64,000 nucleotides of DNA from Streptomyces geranii (GCF_002954775.1 NZ_KZ672952.1:686883-750882); one strand, 5' to 3'. Positions 8,379 to 16,959 are shown, counted from the first letter of the stretch. The notes: generated from the sequence alone by a model not told the origin. Made by a program: numbers and translations.

Positions 8379-9780
8379 TCATGTGACCCGCGAGGCCGTG
8401 CACGGCTTCCTGCACGGCCTCGCCCAGGGTGGGGTGGGCGTGCACATTGCGGGCGACCTCGTGGACGGTGAGGTCCCACTTCTGGGCCAGGGTCAGTTCC
8501 GGGAGCAGTTCGGTGACATCGGGGCCGATGAGGTGGCCGCCGAGCAGTTCGCCGTACTTTGCGTCGCTGATCAGCTTCACGAAGCCGGTCGCGTCGCCCA
8601 GGCCGTGCGCCTTGGCGTTCGCGGTGAACGGGAACTTGGCCACCCGGACGTCGAACCCCTTCTCCCTGGCCTGGGCCTCGGTGTAGCCGAAGCTGGCGAT
8701 CTGGGGCTGGCAGAAGGTGGACCGCGGGATCATCACGTAGTCCAGCTCCATGGTCTCCGCGTCCCCGATCGTCTCGGCGGCGACCACGCCCATGGCCTCG
8801 GCGGCGTGCGCGAGCATCAGCTTGGCGGTGACGTCGCCGATGGCGAAGATGTGCGGCACGGACGTACGGCAGCGGCCGTCGACGTCGATCGCGCCGCGCT
8901 CGGTGACCTTGACGCCCGTGTTCTCCAGGCCGTATCCGGTCACGTTCGGGGCGAAGCCGATCGCCTGGAGCACCTTGTCGGCCTCCAGCACCTGCTGGGC
9001 GCCGTCCTTGCCGGTGACCGTGACCCGGACCTGCGGACCGGACTCGTCGATGGCCTCGACCCGGGTCGAGGTGAGCACGTCGATGCCCAGCTTGCGGTAC
9101 TGCTTGGCCAGTTCGGCGGAGACCTCGGCGTCCTCCAGCGGGGCGAGGCGGTCCAGGAACTCGACGATCGTGACCTTGACGCCGTAGTTGTGCAGGACGT
9201 AGGCGAACTCGATCCCGATGGCACCGGCGCCCGCGATCACGATCGACCCCGGCAGGTCCTCGGCGAGGATCTGCTCCTCGAACGTCACCACGCGCGCGCT
9301 GCGCTTGGTGCCGGGCAGCAGCTTGGGAGTGGCCCCGGCGGCGATGACGCAGTGGTCGAAGCCGATCGTGCGGGTGCCGCCGTCGAAGCCGGTCACCTGG
9401 AGCGTGTGCGGGTCGACGAAGGTGCCGCGACCGCTGATCTCCGTGATCTTGTTCTTCTTCATCAGGAAGTGGACGCCCTTGACCCGGCCGTCGGCGACCT
9501 TGCGGCTGCGGCGGAAGGCCTCCCCGTAGTCGAAGGAGACCTCCCCGTCGACCTTGATGCCGAAGGTCTTCGCCTCGCGCGTGAAGACATGCGCCAGCTC
9601 GGCGTTGCGCAGCAGGGCCTTGGTGGGGATGCAGCCCACGTTGAGGCAGACGCCGCCCCAGTACTTCTCCTCGACGACGGCGACGCGCTTGCCCAGCTGG
9701 GCGGCCCGGATGGCGGCGACGTAGCCACCGGGACCGGCGCCGAGTACGACGACGTCGAAGCGCTCATCCTGCTCGTCCAT
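8368..9780 (-). CDS. lpdA: Dihydrolipoyl dehydrogenase (E3)
   Basis: 470-residue FAD disulfide oxidoreductase that reoxidises lipoamide of 2-oxoacid dehydrogenase complexes. Seen: FAD fold [20 protein letters not shown], redox-active [18 protein letters not shown] fold [17 protein letters not shown], the second FAD contact [10 protein letters not shown], and the C-terminal [13 protein letters not shown] with catalytic His and Glu. The start ATG at 9778-9780 follows an AAGGA ribosome site. It stands alone, without E1 or E2 genes beside it; the only E2-like sequence in the window is the remnant near 37.5 kb. Streptomyces genomes often have several paralogues. Confidence 0.95.
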   Translation of the reverse strand: MDEQDERFDVVVLGAGPGGYVAAIRAAQLGKRVAVVEEKYWGGVCLNVGCIPTKALLRNAELAHVFTREAKTFGIKVDGEVSFDYGEAFRRSRKVADGRVKGVHFLMKKNKITEISGRGTFVDPHTLQVTGFDGGTRTIGFDHCVIAAGATPKLLPGTKRSARVVTFEEQILAEDLPGSIVIAGAGAIGIEFAYVLHNYGVKVTIVEFLDRLAPLEDAEVSAELAKQYRKLGIDVLTSTRVEAIDESGPQVRVTVTGKDGAQQVLEADKVLQAIGFAPNVTGYGLENTGVKVTERGAIDVDGRCRTSVPHIFAIGDVTAKLMLAHAAEAMGVVAAETIGDAETMELDYVMIPRSTFCQPQIASFGYTEAQAREKGFDVRVAKFPFTANAKAHGLGDATGFVKLISDAKYGELLGGHLIGPDVTELLPELTLAQKWDLTVHEVARNVHAHPTLGEAVQEAVHGLAGHMINM

Positions 9781-9993
9781 GGACGGTTCCTTTCCGCTGG
9801 GGCGGCCGGCTCCGGGTAGGGGCCGGCTCGCTCCCGATCGAACGACGTGGTCATCGACCAAGACCTGGCCATCAACTCGACAGCGCGGGCGAGGCAATCA
9901 TCGACGGCGGGCCGACACTCCGTCGACTTCGTGCACTCCGGCCTCGGCTGCGCACTGTCACGACCCACCACGGGTTGACTTCCAGTCACTCAC

Positions 9994-10006
9994 TGACCTC
10001 AGGTCA
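9994..10006. promoter_or_regulatory. Candidate TetR operator TGACCT-C-AGGTCA
   Basis: A perfect 13-bp inverted repeat lies 14 to 20 bases upstream of the possible TetR starts. It is followed by an AT-rich imperfect dyad (TCGAATATACGA, 10007-10018) that could hold the -10 region. The placement suits autorepression by the downstream TetR protein. Confidence 0.45.
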
Positions 10007-10025
10007 TCGAATATACGATGTGCGC

Positions 10026-10667
10026 ATGCGAGGGCCAAACCGACGACAGCTGTACGCGGAGCAGACCCGGGCGGACCTGGTGACGGCCGCGCGGAAGCTG
10101 TTCGTCGACCACGGGTTCACGCGGACGTCGGTCGAGGCCATCACCGGGGCGGCACTGGTGAGCAAGGGCACCTTCTACCACCACTTCCCGGACAAGAAGG
10201 CGATCTTCGCCGAGCTGTACACGGAGCTGCTCCAGCAGGTCGGAGCACTGGGCGACGCGACATCGGAGGCGATCCGCGCCGCACCGGACCGACCTGCCAC
10301 GACCGCTGTCGCCGACCTCACGCACGCCTTCCTGCGGCGGACCATCGACGACCCCCTGCACCGGGAGCTGATGGTCCAGGCACCCTCGGTACTGGCCGGG
10401 CAGTACCGGCAGCTCAACGACGCCGTCGCCGAGCCACCGCTCGAACGGCTGCTGACGGTCCTGGCCGAACGCGGCGACCTGCAGCCGGACGTCCCTCTCG
10501 GCACGGCCGCCCGCCTGCTGCTGGCCGGCCTGTGCGAGGGCAACCAGATCATCGCCGCCGCACCGGACCGCGAGGAGGCCCTGACCCGGACCTTCCGGGC
10601 GATCACCCTGCTGATGTCGGGCCTGACCACGGACGCCGCCGGCACCTCCCCCGACCTCCACGCCTGA
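10026..10667 (+). CDS. TetR family transcriptional regulator
   Basis: 213 residues from the ATG at 10026 (MRGPNRRQLYAEQTRADLV); an in-frame GTG at 10020 is possible, and no clear ribosome site precedes either, so the transcript may be leaderless. The helix-turn-helix reads TSVEAITGAALVSKGTFYHHFPDKKAI. The C-terminal half fits the TetR C-terminal fold found in many actinomycete regulators. It is divergent from lpdA across 245 bases and converges on the broken LLM oxidoreductase gene. The likely targets are itself and perhaps lpdA. Confidence 0.88.
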   Translation: MRGPNRRQLYAEQTRADLVTAARKLFVDHGFTRTSVEAITGAALVSKGTFYHHFPDKKAIFAELYTELLQQVGALGDATSEAIRAAPDRPATTAVADLTHAFLRRTIDDPLHRELMVQAPSVLAGQYRQLNDAVAEPPLERLLTVLAERGDLQPDVPLGTAARLLLAGLCEGNQIIAAAPDREEALTRTFRAITLLMSGLTTDAAGTSPDLHA

Positions 10668-10734
10668 CCGCCTCCTCCCCCATCCGCCCGTTCCGTCAAC
10701 TCCGTCAACGAGGCCAGGAACGAACGGGAAAGGA

Positions 10735-11589
10735 TCAGGCGGCGGCACCCCTGGGCAGGAGCGCCTCGCCGAGCATCCGCCAGTACGGCAGCGCCGTCCC
10801 CGACATGGACCTGGAGCTTCTCGACGATGGTGTCCAGGTCGCCCCAGAAGACGAGGTCGTCGACGATACGGTCACCGGCGCCGGAGATCTCCTCCTCCGA
10901 GTAGCCGAGGCGGCGGAACTTCGCGACGTTGTAAGGGGAGTTGAGATAGATGTGCAGGTGCTCGCGAGCGATGGCGCGGGCCTTGCCGGGATCCGACTCG
11001 AACAGCACCGCGTGCTCGACGCCGAGGAACGCGTCCGGCCCGAGGATCTCGCGGGCCTGCGCGGTGTGGGCCACGTTGACGTGGTAGGTCTGCGCGCCCG
11101 ACGTGCGTGCGCGGGCCAGCTCCAGCATCTTCGGGCCGTATGCGGCCATGATGCGGCGCATCGGGGTCTTCGGCAGCGGGTTGGGCGACTCGACCGCGTC
11201 CATCTCGTCCAGGTACGCGATCATGGCCGCCAGGGGCTTGCCCCCCGGGCCCGTCCCCGGTCCGCCGCCGAAGCCGAGCCCCAGCACATGCCGGTCGGGG
11301 TAGGCGTCGGCCAGCAGCAGGGCCGCGCCGCGCGCCCACCGGGCCCGCGCGACCGGATCTGCGCGATGCCGTCGACGATGGGCATCCGCTCGGTGCCGGC
11401 GAGCAGAAACCAGGCGTGCGTGAACGCGTCCCGCCCGAGCAGTTCGGGCACCCACAACGCTCCCCACCCAAGCTCCTCCAACTCCTGCGCGGAATCGCGG
11501 ATCAGCGCTGCGGGCTGCACCTCGAAGTCGAAGGTGTAGACCCCGAACGTCCCGAGATCCAGGCCATCCAGGCCATCGATGCTGCTCAT
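10735..11589 (-). pseudogene. LLM-class F420-dependent oxidoreductase, two frame-disrupting lesions
   Basis: The N-terminal part begins at the ATG at 11587-11589, after a GGAG site, and reads MSSIDGLDGLDLGTFGVYTF through TERMPIVDGIAQI. The frame then changes near 11365 into ADPVARARWARGAALLLADA and continues, with the family's HVLGLGFGG and core, to about 10805. There a second shift leads to ALPYWRMLGEALLPRGAAA and a stop at 10735. Both halves match the luciferase-like TIGR03620-type oxidoreductases. At the first lesion the expected WAR-D segment is absent and a single GATC remains where two would be expected, which suggests a deletion of about 13 bases between direct repeats. Sequencing error is possible but less likely for two separate lesions. 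Confidence 0.75.
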
Positions 11590-11688
11590 CGCACATCTCC
11601 TCGTGTGGGCAACCGTCACCGATTGCCAGAAGGCCGACAGCCCGGCAGCGGGCGACACGCCGGCCGGAACCCCGGTCGCGGTCTGAGG

Positions 11689-11772
11689 CCCGTACGAGGA
11701 GGCCCTGGGCCTGCACGAGGGGGCCCTGGGTTCGTACGAAAGGGGTCCGAGACCCGCACGAAGGGGCGGCCA
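11689..11772. repeat. Four imperfect 21-bp tandem units
   Basis: Four consecutive 21-base units begin at 11689, 11710, 11731 and 11752, each centred on CGTACGA or GCACGA followed by a G-run and CC. They lie in the 258-base gap downstream of the hydrolase gene. Function unknown; the last unit runs into the hairpin at 11757-11805. Confidence 0.6.
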
Positions 11773-11805
11773 GGCCGATTGCGGCTGGGCCGCCCCTTCC
11801 TCGTG
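11757..11805. terminator. Long hairpin, probable terminator
   Basis: CACGA plus AGGGGCGGCC pairs with GGCCGCCCCT and TCGTG. An inner GCCG-ATTG-CGGC stem closes the loop. It lies about 45 bases beyond the stop of the minus-strand hydrolase (11848) and before the next minus-strand gene, the position expected for a terminator. Confidence 0.55.
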
Positions 11806-11847
11806 TCCGCACCCACACCCGCGCCGCACGCCACGCGGCCGACCGGG

Positions 11848-12720
11848 TCACTGGCCTGTCGTACCGTCCAGGAAAGGCCGCAGCTGAGCCAGCAGCGCTT
11901 GCGGCTGCTCCTCCGGGATGAAGTGGCCGCACTCCGGGATCTCGGCGCCGGTGACGTCGTCGGCGTAGTCGCGCCAGATCTCCAGGGTGGGCAGGCGGGA
12001 GGGCAGGCCCACGGAGCCCCACAGTGCCAGTACCGGCATGGTGAGGCGGTGGCCCTCGGTGGCGTCTATGTCGTCCAGGGCGACGTCCTGCTCCATCGCC
12101 CGGTAGTCGTCGAAGCTCGCGCGCATCGCGCCCGGGCGGGAGAACGCGCGGACATAGCCGTCGACCGCCTCAGGGGTCAGGGCGTGGCGGTTGTACGTCC
12201 ATTTCTCGAAGAAGTATTCGAGGTAGCCGCGCTTGTCGTGGCCGACCAGGCGCTCGGGGAGGTCCGGCTGCATCTGGAAGATCCAGTGCCAGTAGCCGGA
12301 GGCGAGCGTGGCGTCCAGGCGGCGGAACATCTCCCGGGTGGGGACGATGTCGAGCACGGCCAGCCGCTCCACCTGCTCGGGGCGGTCCAGTCCCCAGCGG
12401 TGGCCCACGCGGGCGCCTCGGTCGTGGCCCACGACCGAGGCCTTCTCGTAGCCGAGCGACTCGACGAGACCTGCCATGTCGGCGGCCATCCGCCGCTTGT
12501 CGTAGCCGGTTGTGGGCTTGTCGCTCAGTCCGTAGCCGCGCAGGTCGGGCGCCACGACGGTGTGGTCGGCGGCGAGGTCCGCGAGCACCGGCCGCCAGCA
12601 GTCGGAGGTCTGCGGCCAGCCGTGCAGCAGGACGAGGAGGGGGCCGGACCCCGCTCGCAGGTAGTGCAGGCGGACGCCGTCCACCTGCGCCACACCGGTG
12701 GTCACCGCGGGCTGTTCCAT
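11848..12720 (-). CDS. Alpha/beta hydrolase, haloacetate (fluoroacetate) dehalogenase-like
   Basis: 290 residues, start ATG 12718-12720 preceded by GAGGAGG at good spacing. The sequence keeps essentially every catalytic position of fluoroacetate dehalogenase, at numbers about ten lower: nucleophile Asp D100 in GHDRGARVGHR, carboxylate-binding R101 and R104, D124 in LDIVPT, halide-pocket H145-W146 in YWHW and Y206 in FDDYRA, and base H266 in CGHFIPEE. The oxyanion region is HGWPQTS. Epoxide hydrolases share the Asp nucleophile, but the RGxxR and HW pair favour the haloacetate family. It is followed by a hairpin terminator and lies 78 bases beyond the HxlR gene on the same strand, so the two may be cotranscribed. 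Confidence 0.8.
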   Translation of the reverse strand: MEQPAVTTGVAQVDGVRLHYLRAGSGPLLVLLHGWPQTSDCWRPVLADLAADHTVVAPDLRGYGLSDKPTTGYDKRRMAADMAGLVESLGYEKASVVGHDRGARVGHRWGLDRPEQVERLAVLDIVPTREMFRRLDATLASGYWHWIFQMQPDLPERLVGHDKRGYLEYFFEKWTYNRHALTPEAVDGYVRAFSRPGAMRASFDDYRAMEQDVALDDIDATEGHRLTMPVLALWGSVGLPSRLPTLEIWRDYADDVTGAEIPECGHFIPEEQPQALLAQLRPFLDGTTGQ

Positions 12721-12798
12721 GGATGGGCCTCCTCGGTACAAGTGCGCCCGGACGACCGAGCCGTAAGGCGTGATCGCCCGGGCGTGATCGCGGCAGGC

Positions 12799-13308
12799 TC
12801 AGTCGGCGGGCTTCATCCGGAACGCGGGTCCGGGGACGCTCTCGATGTCCTCCGCCTCCACGGCGTGGCCGTCCGCGCAGTAGATCTGGGCGTCGACGTG
12901 CGCGCCGCAGCCGCGGTGCCGGGTGAGCATGGCCGGGCCCTCCGGGTCGGCGCGGTAGCGGTCGCCCCACTGCAGGAGGCCCATCACGGCCGGGACCAGG
13001 TCCATGCCCTTGGGCGTGATGACGTACTTCGGCCGGCTGCGGGAACCCGGTTCCTTGTAGGTCTCGGTGGCCAGGATGCCCTCCTCGACGAGCATCCTGA
13101 GCCGCGCAGAGAGAAGGTTGCGGGGGCAGCCGAGGACGCGCTCGAAGTCGCCGAAGCGGGAGGAGCCGTACCAGACCTCGCGCAGGATCAGGATCGTCCA
13201 CTTCTCGCCCACGATCTCAAGGGTCCGGGCGATCGAACAGTTCGACGTGTCCCGGTCGAGTCGGGGGTCCAGGCCGGCGTACGGCTGAGCTTCGGTCCTC
13301 GCGTCCAT
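12799..13308 (-). CDS. HxlR family winged-helix regulator
   Basis: 169 residues. Typical HxlR signature: CSIARTLEIVGEKWTILILR, FGDFERVLGCPRNLLSARL, then YKEPGSRSRPKYVITPKG. The C-terminal part after about residue 115 (HRGCGAHVDAQIYCADGH) has three cysteines, common in this family's accessory region. It is divergent from the quinone-reductase-like gene at 13415 across 106 bases. That gap holds a TGAGTTTA-N6-CATACTCA dyad, which recurs upstream of the hydrolase at 16048. HxlR proteins often sense electrophiles or aldehydes. Confidence 0.88.
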   Translation of the reverse strand: MDARTEAQPYAGLDPRLDRDTSNCSIARTLEIVGEKWTILILREVWYGSSRFGDFERVLGCPRNLLSARLRMLVEEGILATETYKEPGSRSRPKYVITPKGMDLVPAVMGLLQWGDRYRADPEGPAMLTRHRGCGAHVDAQIYCADGHAVEAEDIESVPGPAFRMKPAD

Positions 13309-13329
13309 GGGGGTGATTCTAGCCTCTCC

Positions 13330-13351
13330 TGAGTTTACTTTCACATACTCA
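13330..13351. promoter_or_regulatory. HxlR-type operator, copy 1
   Basis: TGAGTTTA-N6-CATACTCA inverted repeat (6 of 8 half-site positions symmetric) in the divergent HxlR/reductase gap. The sequence continues AGCAAGTAGCGTC to 13363. Copy 2 at 15944-15965 matches it nearly base for base, including the AGC and GTAGCGTC that follow. Overlap with a CATACT -10-like hexamer (13344-13349) suits repression. Confidence 0.6.
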
Positions 13352-13414
13352 GCAAGTAGCGTCGTCACCAGCACCTGGACCCCCGATGAGGACCACACAG
13401 AAAGGGCGGCCGTC

Positions 13415-14428
13415 ATGAGGGCATTCGTCGTCGAGAAGTACGGCAAGGACGGCGCACGCGCCGCGGAGGTTGCCGAACCCGCGGTCGGGGAGCGCGACGT
13501 CCTGGTCAGAGTGAGCGCCGCCAGCATCAATCCGCTGGACAAGATGGTCCGCAACGGGGAGTTCAAGCAACTCCTCAAGTACAAGCACCCGTTCGTCCTC
13601 GGCCACGACGTGGCGGGTGTCGTCACGCGCGTGGGCTCCGCCGTGCACAGCTTCGAGGCCGGCGACGAGGTCTACGCCCGGCCGCGCGACCTGCGGATCG
13701 GCGGCTTCGCCGAGTACATCGCGATCGACGTGGACGACGTCGCGCCCAAGCCGGCCTCGCTCACCCTCGACGAGGCGGCGGCGGTCCCGCTGGTGGCCCT
13801 GGCCGCCTGGCAGATCCTCGTGGAGCGCGGCCAGGTGAAGCCGGGCCACAAGGTCCTCGTGCACGCCGGTGCGGGCGGCCTCGGGTCGACGGTCGTCCAA
13901 CTCGCCAGGCACCTGGGCGCCGAGGTGGCGACGACCACCTCCCCCGACACCGAGGAGCTGGTCAGGAGCCTCGGCGCGGACATCGTGATCGACTACACCA
14001 AGGAGGACTTCTCCCAGGTACTGTCCGGCTACGACCTCGTGCTGGACTCCGTGGGCGGCGCGAACCTGGAGAAGTCGCTGACCGTGCTGAAGCCCGGTGG
14101 CCTGGCCGTCGGGGTCGTCGGCCCGCCGGACGCCGGGTTCGCCAAGCAGCTCGGCGCCCCCGCGTTCCTCGGGTTCGTCATGAACACCCTAAGCCGCAAG
14201 ATCCGTAAGCGGGCCAAGGCCCTGGGCGTGCGCTACCAGTTCTTCTTCATGGAGGCCAACGGCTCCCAGCTGCGCAAGCTCGGCGCCCTCTACGACAGCG
14301 GCCAGCTCCGCCCGGTCATCGACACGACGTTCCCCTTCGACCGGACGCTGGAAGCGCTGGAGTACGTCGAGCAGGGCCGCACCAAGGCCGGCAAGGTCGT
14401 CATCTCGATGGCACGCGAGAGCGACTGA
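13415..14428 (+). CDS. NADP-dependent quinone oxidoreductase-like medium-chain reductase
   Basis: 337 residues, start ATG 13415. Zinc-free MDR family: GHDVAGVVTRVG near residue 65, the NADPH-binding loop VLVHAGAGGLGSTVVQLA around 150, and the terminal EYVEQGRTKAGKVVI. It lacks the Cys/His zinc ligands of alcohol dehydrogenases. Likely reduces enones or quinones using NADPH. It is divergent from the HxlR regulator and controlled, by inference, through the dyad at 13330. A short remnant near 25.0 kb (EYAEAGRTKTGKVVVTMT) matches its C-terminus, so a relative once stood there. Confidence 0.88.
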   Translation: MRAFVVEKYGKDGARAAEVAEPAVGERDVLVRVSAASINPLDKMVRNGEFKQLLKYKHPFVLGHDVAGVVTRVGSAVHSFEAGDEVYARPRDLRIGGFAEYIAIDVDDVAPKPASLTLDEAAAVPLVALAAWQILVERGQVKPGHKVLVHAGAGGLGSTVVQLARHLGAEVATTTSPDTEELVRSLGADIVIDYTKEDFSQVLSGYDLVLDSVGGANLEKSLTVLKPGGLAVGVVGPPDAGFAKQLGAPAFLGFVMNTLSRKIRKRAKALGVRYQFFFMEANGSQLRKLGALYDSGQLRPVIDTTFPFDRTLEALEYVEQGRTKAGKVVISMARESD

Positions 14429-14453
14429 CACCGGGCCGGGGCCACCGGAACAC

Positions 14454-15479
14454 TCAGGCCGGCGGCATCCGCCCGCCTTCCGACGCGCGCTCCCAGACGG
14501 GGTTGCGGTCCTTGTCCACGAGGGCCGCGCGGACGCCCTCCAGGAAGTCCGGCGTACGGATCGTCGTGCGCGCCAGGGCCAGTTCGGCGTCGAGGCACTC
14601 GCGCAGCGTCCGCCGCCTGCCCCGGCTCAGCAGGGCGTGCGTGATCTCCAGGCTGTGCGGCGAGGCGGCCTCAAGTGCGGCCAGGGCCGAAGCGGCCCAG
14701 GGTGTGTCGAGGCCGCGCAGGCGCTTCTCGATCCCGCCGAGGGTCGGCGCGCTGAACGCCCGGTCCACCTCCCCTCGTACCGCCGCGAGCCCGCTCTCCC
14801 CGACCGGGGACCGTCCGGCGAGGCGGTTGAGTACGACGTCCACCGGGTCGCCGGGGTGGTCGGCCAGGGCGTCCGCGACCGCGTCGATCCGGTCCGAGGG
14901 GACGAAGTGCGTGGCCAGCCCGGTGTACAGGGCGTCGGCCGCGTCGAGGCGGTGTCCGGTCAGCCCGAGATACATGCCGATCGCGCCGGGCAGCCTCGGC
15001 AGGAAGTAACTGGCCCCGATGTCCGGGAAGAACCCGATCCCGGTCTCGGGCATCGCCAGCACCGCGCGCTCGCTGACGACACGGAAGCCGCCGTGCACGG
15101 ACAGCCCGAGCCCGCCGCCCATGCACACCCCGTCGACGAGCGACACGAACGGCACGGGATATCCGGCGATCCGGGCGTTGAGCCGGTACTCGGAGGCGAA
15201 GAACCGCTCACTGGCCTCGGCGTCCCCCGCGAGGCTGTGCTCCCAGATCGTACGAATGTCTCCGCCGGCGCAGAACGCCTTCCCACCGGCGCCCGCGAGC
15301 ACCACGGCGGTCGGCGGGCCGCCCTCCCAGTCGGCGAGCGCGCTGTCGATCGCGGCGACCATGCCGGTCGTGAGGGCGTTGAGCGCCTTGGGCCGGTTCA
15401 GCAGGATCCGGCCGACGCCCCGGTGGACCTCGGTGAGTACGTCGGCCGGAGCGGTGTCGGCGGCGCCAGGGGTGGGCAT
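14454..15479 (-). CDS. 3-hydroxyisobutyryl-CoA hydrolase (enoyl-CoA hydratase superfamily)
   Basis: 341 residues. Crotonase fold with features of the HIBYL-CoA hydrolase branch: ILLNRPKALNALTTGMV, the oxyanion loop KAFCAGGDIRTIWEHS, VDGVCMGGGLGLSVHGGFRV, and MPETGIGFFPDIGASYFLPR with the Glu and Asp typical of hydrolases, then the long C-terminal segment with LRECLDAELALA. It acts in valine breakdown, freeing 3-hydroxyisobutyrate from CoA. The 3' end meets the reductase gene tail to tail (25 bases). The start ATG at 15477-15479 is followed upstream by the deleted region at 15.5-15.9 kb. Confusion with plain enoyl-CoA hydratase is unlikely at this length. Confidence 0.87.
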   Translation of the reverse strand: MPTPGAADTAPADVLTEVHRGVGRILLNRPKALNALTTGMVAAIDSALADWEGGPPTAVVLAGAGGKAFCAGGDIRTIWEHSLAGDAEASERFFASEYRLNARIAGYPVPFVSLVDGVCMGGGLGLSVHGGFRVVSERAVLAMPETGIGFFPDIGASYFLPRLPGAIGMYLGLTGHRLDAADALYTGLATHFVPSDRIDAVADALADHPGDPVDVVLNRLAGRSPVGESGLAAVRGEVDRAFSAPTLGGIEKRLRGLDTPWAASALAALEAASPHSLEITHALLSRGRRRTLRECLDAELALARTTIRTPDFLEGVRAALVDKDRNPVWERASEGGRMPPA

Positions 15480-15535
15480 CGTGCGTCAGGGCTCCTTGCT
15501 CGCCGGGCGTCTGCGTCGGCGTCGTACATCGGGGG

Positions 15536-15730
15536 TCAGGCGTAGATCCGCGCGTAAAGGTCCTGGATCTCGTCGGCGGTGGGTACGACGGGGTTGTTGG
15601 CGGGCGATCCGGACGCGAGCGCCTGCAACGCCATGAGGGGCGTCAGGCGCAGCCACTCGCCCTTGTCGATGCCGTGGGCCTGGGATGTGGGCACCTCAAG
15701 ATCCTCGCACAGGGCGCGGGGCGCCTCCAC
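15536..15730 (-). pseudogene. C-terminal remnant of iron-containing alcohol dehydrogenase
   Basis: About 60 residues: EDLEVPTSQAHGIDKGEW, then LTPLMALQALASGSPANNP, VPTADEIQDLYARIYA and stop. This is the conserved C-terminal helix pair of group III iron alcohol dehydrogenases, whose full length is about 380 residues; everything upstream, including the metal site, is missing. Its broken end faces the broken end of the fragment at 15754, so a single deletion appears to have removed both 5' ends. Confidence 0.65.
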
Positions 15731-15753
15731 GAGCTTCCCACGCCTCCGAGGAG

Positions 15754-15901
15754 CACCTCACTCGCCGAGGAGTTCGGCATCCGGCTCCCCATCGCCCTGG
15801 CCATCCGCCGCGAGGCCGTGACCCACCCCGCCGTACGCACCGTCTGGACCGCGCTGCGGCACGAGGTCGCCGAACGGGCCGCGGAGCTGCTCCCGGAGTG
15901 A
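15754..15901 (+). pseudogene. C-terminal remnant, probably LysR-type regulator
   Basis: The open frame reads SLAEEFGIRLPIALAIRREA and then HPAVRTVWTALRHEVAERAA before a stop. It looks like the final strand and helix of a LysR effector domain. It points away from the alcohol dehydrogenase remnant, matching the common LysR/target divergent layout with the shared promoter and both N-termini deleted. The family assignment is tentative; the truncated arrangement is clear. Confidence 0.4.
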
Positions 15902-15943
15902 CCTCCGGCCTCTGGGGGTTGTTCAGGGTGACTCACACCCATC

Positions 15944-15965
15944 TGAGTTTACTTTTCTATACTCA
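15944..15965. promoter_or_regulatory. HxlR-type operator, copy 2
   Basis: TGAGTTTA-N6-TATACTCA, symmetric at 7 of 8 positions, about 83 bases before the hydrolase ATG at 16048, and followed by the same AGC..GTAGCGTC as copy 1. TATACT (15958-15963) is a near-consensus -10 box inside the right half. It implies that the HxlR protein at 12799 also controls this hydrolase. Confidence 0.6.
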
Positions 15966-16047
15966 GCTTGTAGCGTCAGGACCAGCACATCGATCCGGCC
16001 GCGCGCGGAGAACGGGCGTGGCGGCCATCCCGAGAAGGGGCACCACC

Positions 16048-16959
16048 ATGGGAGTAAGCAAAGAGGCACACGAGTTCGCGGACTTCCTCGCGAGCGTGAG
16101 CGCTAAGTCCGCGACCCCGGGCCTGGACCTGGGCATCGTCCGCGACATCGTCGACTCCAACCACAAGGCCTCGACCGAACCGGAAGGCGTCACCTACGCC
16201 GAGGTCGACGCCGGCGGCGTGCCCGCGCTGTGGGCCATCCCCGAGGGTGCCGACCCCGACCGGGCGCTGCTCCACTTCCACTTCGGCGGATCGGTCACCG
16301 CCTCCATGCACTCGGACCGCAAGGCCGCCGGCCACATCGCGAAGGCCGCCGGTGCCCGCTCGCTCGTCGTGGACTTCCGCCTCGCGCCCGAGCACCCCTA
16401 CCCGGCGCAGCTCGACGACGCCGAGACCGCGTACCGCTGGCTGCTCTCGCAGGGCTACGAGCCGCGGAACATCGGCAGCACCGGCCACTCGATCGGCGGC
16501 ACCCTCGCGGTGATGCTGCCGCTGCGCCTGCTGGCGAAGGGCGAGGCGACCCCGGGCGCGATCGTCAGTGTCTCGCCGTGGACGGACCTCACCCTCCAGA
16601 ACCCGGCGGTCGACGAGAACGAGGAGAACGACAAGATGCTCAGCCGGGGCATCCTGGAGCTCTTCCGGGGCGCCTGGCTGCAGGACCCGGCGGTGGACTT
16701 CGCCTCGCCCGAGATCAGCATCGCGAACGCCGACCTGACCGGCCTGCCGCCCACGATCGTCTACTACGGCGCCTACGAGACCCTCGCCGACGACGGCGCC
16801 CAGCTGGGCCGGCGCCTCACCGACGCCAAGGTCACCACCGAGACCCGTGCACTCCCCGAGGGCCAGCACTCCTTCGTCCTGGGCGCGGGACGCGTCCCCG
16901 AGGTCGACGAGGCCATCGGGCAGATGGGCCAGTGGCTGCGCAAGCACCTCGGCGCCTGA
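16048..16959 (+). CDS. Alpha/beta hydrolase of hormone-sensitive-lipase type
   Basis: 303 residues, ATG at 16048 after GAGAAGGGG. The oxyanion box is HFHFGGS (76-82), a variant of HGGG. The nucleophile elbow is G146-H-S148-I-G-G instead of the usual GDSAGG; the acid is D248 (ETLADDG) and the base H274 (EGQHSF). The family hydrolyses short-chain esters and lactones. Its promoter carries the second copy of the HxlR-type operator, linking it to the quinone reductase at 13415; both could handle one electrophilic ester or lactone. 197 bases separate it from prpE. Confidence 0.88.
   Translation: MGVSKEAHEFADFLASVSAKSATPGLDLGIVRDIVDSNHKASTEPEGVTYAEVDAGGVPALWAIPEGADPDRALLHFHFGGSVTASMHSDRKAAGHIAKAAGARSLVVDFRLAPEHPYPAQLDDAETAYRWLLSQGYEPRNIGSTGHSIGGTLAVMLPLRLLAKGEATPGAIVSVSPWTDLTLQNPAVDENEENDKMLSRGILELFRGAWLQDPAVDFASPEISIANADLTGLPPTIVYYGAYETLADDGAQLGRRLTDAKVTTETRALPEGQHSFVLGAGRVPEVDEAIGQMGQWLRKHLGA

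Noticed and set aside
9975..10019. Upstream in-frame ATG for the TetR at 10026, adding 17 residues
   Set aside because: It would place the operator-like palindrome inside the coding region and adds residues not typical of TetR N-termini.
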